Assembly: GCA_946479855.1 (NCBI GenBank)
Contig: CAMLHL010000084.1
Span: 1-10,166, forward strand
Origin: an uncultured Pseudomonadota bacterium
Lineage (GTDB): Bacteria; Pseudomonadota; Gammaproteobacteria; Burkholderiales; Rhodocyclaceae
Length of the DNA: 10,166 nucleotides
Direction of reading: 5' to 3'
Below are positions 6,218 through 10,166 of this stretch, in pieces. The stretch's first letter is position 1. Each line of letters begins with the position of its first letter. Below the pieces are notes generated by a model that saw nothing but the letters and a program-made list of their open reading frames with translations, had not been told where the DNA came from and did not search any database. Position numbers and translations under genes: made by a program.

Positions 6218-7668
6218 ACGTCAGAAAATTCATTGCCGCCAACGCCAGGGATGCCCTGAGAAAAGTAAAAGAAACGCTGGGAAACGACGCGATTATTCTA
6301 TCCAATCGGGGCATTCCCGGCGGGGTGGAAATCATGGCTGTCGCCGCTCGCGATATGGCGATGATTGTCCCTACTCCGGTTTCCGACCGGATGCCGGCCG
6401 AAAAGCGTCCGCCGTTATCAGAGCCTGAAGATGACTACCGTGTCGTGTTGAACTCGGCGCGGGCGCGTATTTCGCAACCTGCCCCCCCATCCACCGTGTC
6501 GCCGGCACCAATGCAGCGGCCTGTTTTTGCCCATGCTTCGGTGCAAAAACCGGCAGCTCCTGTCAATGCGGGCATTCCGAAAAATGCAGCCCTGCGAAAT
6601 TTGGAAATCGGTCGTTCCGAAGCGTCGACCGTAGTTCCGCCACGTCCGGCCCAGAATCCTGCTTCAGTCGCCCCGGCGCCAACCCAGGCCGCGCCACAGC
6701 GCCGCCCTGAGGCGGAAGTGGTGCCGATGGAAGTCATGGATGAAATCCGCTCGCTCCGCAAGATTGTCGAGCAGCATCTGGCCGGTTTCGCCTGGGGCGA
6801 GGCGGCGCGCTCAGAGCCGGTGAAGACCGATATTCTTCGTCAGATGCTTGATGCGGGTTTTTCGCCCCAATTTGCTCGCGACCTGCTCACCGATCTGCCT
6901 CGCGACATGAACAACGTCGAGGCCATGGCCTGGGTAAAGGGCGCAGCCGACCGCTCGCTAACCACGATCGGCAACGAAAATGACATCGTTGATCGCGGTG
7001 GTGTTTACGCGCTTGTCGGCCCGACCGGCGTCGGCAAGACAACGACGACTGCCAAACTGGCAGCGCGCTGCGTTTTGCGTCACGGCCCAAGCAAGGTGGC
7101 GCTGGTAACCACCGATGGATATCGTATTGGTGCACACGAGCAATTGCGCATCTATGGCCGTATCCTCGGCGTCTCAGTGCATCTGGTCAAGGATGCCAGA
7201 GAGTTGCGCCAGACGCTGCTCGAGCTGCAGCACAAGCATATGGTTTTGATCGATACCATGGGCATGAGCCAGAAAGACAAACTAGTCCCCGAACTGACCG
7301 ATATGCTCGCTGGCTGCGATGTGCAGCGCCTGCTGTTACTGAATTCGACGTCGCGCGGCGATACCCTGGACGACGTGGTGCGTGCCTATGCCGGCGACAC
7401 ACTGGCCGGTTGCATTCTGACCAAGATCGACGAAGCTGCTAGCCTGGCGACTGCGCTCGATGTCATCATGCGCCATCGTCTGAGGCTGCTCTATGTGTCG
7501 AATGGTCAGCGTGTCCCGGAGGATCTGCATCTGCCTAACCGCAGTTACCTGTTGCATCGCGCCTTCAAGGATGTCCCGGAAAGTTCGCCCCACAAGTTTG
7601 ATGGCATCGAACCGGCAATGATGATGGCCAACGCCGGCATGATGGCAGTTGGGGGGCGTCGTGGCTGA
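6214..7668 (+). CDS. flhF: Flagellar SRP-type GTPase FlhF
   Basis: FlhF is an SRP-family GTPase that marks the pole or site where a flagellum is built. The 484-residue protein has an N-terminal B domain (about 1-50), a long Pro/Ala-rich linker (51-170), a helical N domain (about 172-250) and the GTPase G domain. G-domain motifs visible are P-loop GPTGVGKT (269-276), DGYRIGAHEQL (301-311), DTMGM (347-351, where SRP GTPases have DTAG), TKIDEA (403-408) and SNGQRVPEDL (429-438). The C-terminus is Met-rich (467-477). GGAGG at 6203-6207 is well placed for the ATG, which overlaps the flhA stop. flhG overlaps its end, in line with the FlhF-FlhG partnership. Confidence 0.97.
   Translation: MNVRKFIAANARDALRKVKETLGNDAIILSNRGIPGGVEIMAVAARDMAMIVPTPVSDRMPAEKRPPLSEPEDDYRVVLNSARARISQPAPPSTVSPAPMQRPVFAHASVQKPAAPVNAGIPKNAALRNLEIGRSEASTVVPPRPAQNPASVAPAPTQAAPQRRPEAEVVPMEVMDEIRSLRKIVEQHLAGFAWGEAARSEPVKTDILRQMLDAGFSPQFARDLLTDLPRDMNNVEAMAWVKGAADRSLTTIGNENDIVDRGGVYALVGPTGVGKTTTTAKLAARCVLRHGPSKVALVTTDGYRIGAHEQLRIYGRILGVSVHLVKDARELRQTLLELQHKHMVLIDTMGMSQKDKLVPELTDMLAGCDVQRLLLLNSTSRGDTLDDVVRAYAGDTLAGCILTKIDEAASLATALDVIMRHRLRLLYVSNGQRVPEDLHLPNRSYLLHRAFKDVPESSPHKFDGIEPAMMMANAGMMAVGGRRG
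7651..7656 (+). promoter_or_regulatory. G-run ribosome binding site deciding the flhG start
   Basis: GGGGGG ends four bases before the GTG at 7661, inside the last codons of flhF. It is the only SD-like sequence nearby and would itself be partly consumed if translation started at the upstream TTG (7649). It therefore supports the GTG as the flhG start. The spacing is a little short. Confidence 0.5.
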
Positions 7669-8551
7669 TTTCCGTGTTGATCAGGCCGCAGGCCTGCGTC
7701 GCCTGTTGGGGGGCGGTCAGCAACTGCAGGTGGTGACATTCGTCGCTGGCTGCGAGGGGGTTGGGCGCAGTGTGGCTGTGGCCAATCTCGGCGTAGCGCT
7801 GGCGCGTCTTGGCAAGGAAGTGCTGATCATCGACGAGCATGCTCCAGGTGACGACATTGCCTCCACCTTCGGCCTAGTTGCCAGGAACGATCTATTGAAC
7901 GTGGTGCAGCGCGAACTGCCGTTGTCGCAGGTCCTGCTGCAGCCGATGTTTGGCCTGCGTGTGCTGCCTGCAGCGCGGGCCGTTAAGAAACTGGGGCGCT
8001 TGTCGCTGCCGCAACAACAGACCTTGCTTGATGCCATGTCTGGTCTAGAGCGCCCGATCGACGTCATCCTCGTCGATGCCAGCATGGCTCATCCGAACGG
8101 ATTTTCACCGTTCGGGCTTGCCTCGCAGGAAGCGGTGGTCGTTCTTTCAGGCAGCAGTGCGTCGATTACCGAGGCTTACTCGTTGATCAAAAAAGTCAGC
8201 CACGCTTTTTCGCGCAAGCATTTCCGCATTCTGGTCAACAAGGTCCGCAGTCAGTCGGATGCGCGTTCGATTTATGAAAACATCGCCCAGGTCGCAGCGC
8301 AGCGGGGTATTGCCCGGTTGGACTACGCCGGGGCCATTCCCCTTGATGAGGCATTGCGTCAGTCGGTTCAACTGGGTCGTCCGGTTCTCGTCCAGGCGCC
8401 AGATTCCCCGTCGGCAGCAGCCTTTCGCGACATTGCATCTGACCTGTTGTACTGGCAGCGCAGCGACAGCGAGGCGGGAGGCGTCGAGCAATTCATGCAG
8501 CAACTGTTACACTTGAGCCAACGTATAACTCCCAACGCACTTCGAGCTTGA
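7661..8551 (+). CDS. flhG: MinD-like flagellar number regulator FlhG (FleN), degenerate P-loop
   Basis: FlhG is a ParA/MinD-family protein that limits flagellar number and stimulates the GTPase of FlhF. I start it at GTG 7661 (296 residues) because this gives MADFRVDQAAGLRRL, putting the FlhF-activating DQAxxLR motif at residues 7-13, and because of the G-run before it; a TTG at 7649 is possible. The fold is recognisable: P-loop region (28-42), IIDEHAPGDDIASTFGL (56-72), VILVDASMA (135-143), LVNKVRS (191-197). The deviant Walker A, usually KGGVGKT, reads CEGVGRS (31-37): the signature Lys is Cys and the P-loop Lys is Arg. The MinD-type DTPAG is DASMA. ATP hydrolysis may be weak or absent. The C-terminal stretch 273-290 could be the membrane-binding helix. 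It overlaps flhF by 8 bases and fliA by 1. Confidence 0.93.
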   Translation: MADFRVDQAAGLRRLLGGGQQLQVVTFVAGCEGVGRSVAVANLGVALARLGKEVLIIDEHAPGDDIASTFGLVARNDLLNVVQRELPLSQVLLQPMFGLRVLPAARAVKKLGRLSLPQQQTLLDAMSGLERPIDVILVDASMAHPNGFSPFGLASQEAVVVLSGSSASITEAYSLIKKVSHAFSRKHFRILVNKVRSQSDARSIYENIAQVAAQRGIARLDYAGAIPLDEALRQSVQLGRPVLVQAPDSPSAAAFRDIASDLLYWQRSDSEAGGVEQFMQQLLHLSQRITPNALRA

Positions 8552-9303
8552 TGTATACCGCTGCCGGGCAGCCAGACAGGGGACAGTTGGTTCAGCGCTT
8601 CGTGCCGCTGGTGAAGCGTATCGCCTATCACTTGCTGGCCCGCCTGCCACCCAGCATTCAGTTCGACGACCTGGTACAGAATGGCATGATTGGCCTGCTC
8701 GACGCGATTGATCGCTATCAGGAAGGTTTTGGCGCTCAGTTCGAGACCTACGCCACCCAGCGGGTCCGTGGTGCAATGCTCGACGGCTTGCGCGAGAATG
8801 ACTGGTTGCCGCGCAATCTGCGTCGTGAATTGCGACGCATCGAGAGCGCGATCAATCAGCTGGAGCACGAACATGGTCGTGCTCCAACGGAGCGGGAACT
8901 GGCGGGAGCCCTCGGCATGTCGCTTGCCGACTATCAAAAAACGCTCCAAGACGCCCGCGGTCACCAACTGGTTTATTTCGACGACTTCGCAGGTGACGGT
9001 GAAGAGGATTTTCTCGAGCGCCACTTTACCGATAACGATGCCGATCCGGCGGCCATCCTCGAAGACAAGGGGGTCCAGGAGTTGTTGGTGACAGCGATCG
9101 GCAATCTTCCCGAACGTGAAAAGATGATGATGGCTCTGTATTACGAACAGGATCTCAATTTGCGGGAGATTGGCGAGGTCATGGGAGTCACCGAATCCCG
9201 CGTCTGCCAGCTGCACAGTCAAGCCATAGCGCGCCTGCGCAGCCAGATCGTGGGCGAGGTTCCGAAGGCTGCCAAGCGTCGCAAGGAGAAAACGGGTGGA
9301 TAA
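8551..9303 (+). CDS. fliA: Flagellar sigma factor FliA (sigma-28)
   Basis: FliA directs RNA polymerase to late flagellar and chemotaxis promoters and is held inactive by FlgM until the hook is finished. The 250-residue protein has region 2 (about 12-90, including FDDLVQNGMIGLLDAIDRYQ at 38-57 and FETYATQRVRGAMLDGLR at 64-81), region 3 (about 90-140, ELAGALGMSLADYQK) and region 4 with its helix-turn-helix (about 187-230, LREIGEVMGVTESRVCQLH at 204-222). I choose ATG 8551, giving MYTAAGQPDRG, rather than the TTG just before it. The ATG shares its first base with the flhG TGA (TGATG), and I see no Shine-Dalgarno sequence, so translation probably depends on ribosomes finishing flhG. FlgM is not in the window. 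Confidence 0.96.
   Translation: MYTAAGQPDRGQLVQRFVPLVKRIAYHLLARLPPSIQFDDLVQNGMIGLLDAIDRYQEGFGAQFETYATQRVRGAMLDGLRENDWLPRNLRRELRRIESAINQLEHEHGRAPTERELAGALGMSLADYQKTLQDARGHQLVYFDDFAGDGEEDFLERHFTDNDADPAAILEDKGVQELLVTAIGNLPEREKMMMALYYEQDLNLREIGEVMGVTESRVCQLHSQAIARLRSQIVGEVPKAAKRRKEKTGG
9283..9288 (+). promoter_or_regulatory. Ribosome binding site for the GTG start of motC
   Basis: AAGGAG lies seven bases before GTG 9296, within the 3' end of fliA. The next in-frame residues (DKISLAGLAIG) match the expected first membrane helix of MotA-type proteins, so this site settles the non-ATG start. Confidence 0.8.
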
Positions 9304-10036
9304 GATCAGTCTGGCCGGGCTCGCCATTGGATTGTTTGCGATTGTCGGCGGGCAGTATCTTGAAGGCGGCCATGCGGGTTCGTTGGTTCAGCCTACGGCA
9401 TTGCTGATCGTCCTCGGCGGGACGCTGGGCGCGGTGTTGTTGCAAAGTCCGATCCATGTATTCCGACGCGGCATCCGAATGGCCAAGTGGGTCTGGGTGC
9501 CGCCGGTCATCGAGCAGAAGCGTCTGATCGATCAGATCATGAGCTGGAGCCAGCTTTCCCGACGGGAAGGCTTGCTGGCCCTCGAAAATCATCTTCCCGG
9601 CATCAAGGATGAATTCGTCCGCCGTGGTCTGCAGTTGCTGGTCGATGGGGCGGACCCGGAACGCATCCGCGAGCTGCTTGAAGTCGAAATCAATACGTTC
9701 GAAGATGAATGGCGCCAGGCGGCCAAAATCTGGGAGGCCGCCGGCGGCTATTCGCCGACGATCGGTATTCTCGGCGCGGTGATGGGCCTGATACACGTCA
9801 TGGAAAATCTCTCCGATCCGACCAAGCTCGGGGCCGGGATTGCCGTGGCCTTTGTTGCAACGATCTATGGCGTGGGCTTGGCCAATCTTGTCTATTTGCC
9901 AATTGCCGGCAAGCTAAAGTATTACATTTCGCACATGGTGGCGACCCGAGAAATGCTGATCGATGGTTTGGTCGGTATCGCAGTTGGCGACAATCCGCGG
10001 ATTATCGAGGGGCGTCTTAGAGGGTATCTGCACTGA
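9296..10036 (+). CDS. motC: Flagellar motor stator protein MotC (MotA family)
   Basis: This is the MotA/TolQ/ExbB-family half of a stator complex, which works with MotD/MotB to let ions through and turn the rotor. The 246-residue length fits the shorter MotC/PomA-type proteins rather than E. coli MotA (about 295). Membrane segments are seen at about 5-20, 33-50, 150-170 and 181-203. The cytoplasmic loop has SRREGLLALE (88-97); Arg90 and Glu97 are candidates for the charged rotor-facing residues. The channel prolines appear as Pro154 (SPTIGILGAVMGL) and Pro202 (LANLVYLPIAGK). It begins with GTG, overlaps fliA by 8 bases and shares one base with motD. I call it motC rather than motA by its place after fliA and before motD, as in Pseudomonas; which ion it uses cannot be told here. 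Confidence 0.92.
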   Translation: MDKISLAGLAIGLFAIVGGQYLEGGHAGSLVQPTALLIVLGGTLGAVLLQSPIHVFRRGIRMAKWVWVPPVIEQKRLIDQIMSWSQLSRREGLLALENHLPGIKDEFVRRGLQLLVDGADPERIRELLEVEINTFEDEWRQAAKIWEAAGGYSPTIGILGAVMGLIHVMENLSDPTKLGAGIAVAFVATIYGVGLANLVYLPIAGKLKYYISHMVATREMLIDGLVGIAVGDNPRIIEGRLRGYLH

Positions 10037-10166
10037 TGGCGCGTCGCAAACGCCGTGAAGAAGAGCATGAAAACCACGAGCGCTGGCTGGTTTCATACGC
10101 CGATTTCATTACGCTGCTGTTTGCATTCTTTGTCGTGATGTATGCCATTTCCTCGGTCAATGAGGG
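10036..10166 (+). CDS. motD: Flagellar motor stator protein MotD (MotB family), 5' part
   Basis: The first 43 codons are present; the gene runs off the window. The start MARRKRREEEHENHERWLVS is a short basic/charged cytoplasmic tail followed by a single membrane helix (about 21-39, YADFITLLFAFFVVMYAIS). Asp23 is the expected ion-binding aspartate of MotB-family proteins. The peptidoglycan-binding OmpA-like domain should follow outside the window. The ATG shares its A with the motC TGA (TGATG). AGAGGG at 10019-10024 lies 11 bases upstream, rather far for a ribosome binding site, so coupling to motC is likely. The name motD follows its pairing with motC; motB would be an equally valid family name. 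Confidence 0.92.
   Translation, partial: MARRKRREEEHENHERWLVSYADFITLLFAFFVVMYAISSVNE

Noticed and set aside
7649..8551. TTG at 7649 as flhG start
   Set aside because: It would begin within the G-run that best serves as ribosome binding site; GTG 7661 gives the family-like MADFxxDQAxGLRRL start.
8548..9303. TTG at 8548 as fliA start
   Set aside because: An ATG follows immediately and forms the TGATG coupling overlap with flhG.
1..10166. Mobile elements, CRISPR arrays, tRNA/rRNA genes, prophage or defence genes
   Set aside because: None seen; apart from the 179-base gap after cheA the window is filled with conserved flagellar and chemotaxis genes.

Overview
The window is a flagellar and chemotaxis gene cluster. 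Every gene lies on the + strand and coding density is very high. CheZ together with the flhB-flhA-flhF-flhG-fliA-motC-motD order points to a polarly flagellated beta- or gammaproteobacterium. The moderately high G+C content and protein style suggest a betaproteobacterium, most like the Rhodocyclales (Dechloromonas/Azonexus type). This assignment is inferred from remembered gene orders, not from a search.

Region 1 (1-2819) is the end of a chemotaxis operon: the last 11 codons of cheY, then cheZ (phosphatase of CheY-P) and cheA (histidine kinase). A strong intrinsic terminator (2844-2873) closes it. The 179-base gap 2820-2998 is the only real intergenic space. It holds that terminator and then an A+T-rich stretch with a perfect TATAAT -10 element, a poor -35 and a possible FlhDC-type operator. 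It is the presumed promoter of the next operon.

Region 2 (2999 to the right edge) is one unbroken, probably translationally coupled operon: flhB, flhA, flhF, flhG, fliA, motC, motD. Each gene abuts or overlaps the next by 1 to 8 bases. FlhB and FlhA are the export-gate proteins. FlhF and FlhG are the GTPase/ATPase-type pair that sets flagellar position and number. FliA is sigma-28. MotC and MotD form a stator unit. motD is cut by the window end.

Together the genes build the export apparatus, place the flagellum, switch on late genes, power the motor and steer it. No unknown system is present. The points most worth a second look are: (i) FlhG has lost the standard P-loop and signature lysines but keeps the DQAxxLR motif that stimulates FlhF; (ii) CheZ carries two N-terminal peptides resembling its own C-terminal CheY-binding peptide; (iii) CheA has no recognisable P2 domain but has two copies of a short motif in its linker; (iv) a run of eight G lies in the phosphotransfer motif of cheA; (v) a candidate FlhDC box lies upstream of flhB.
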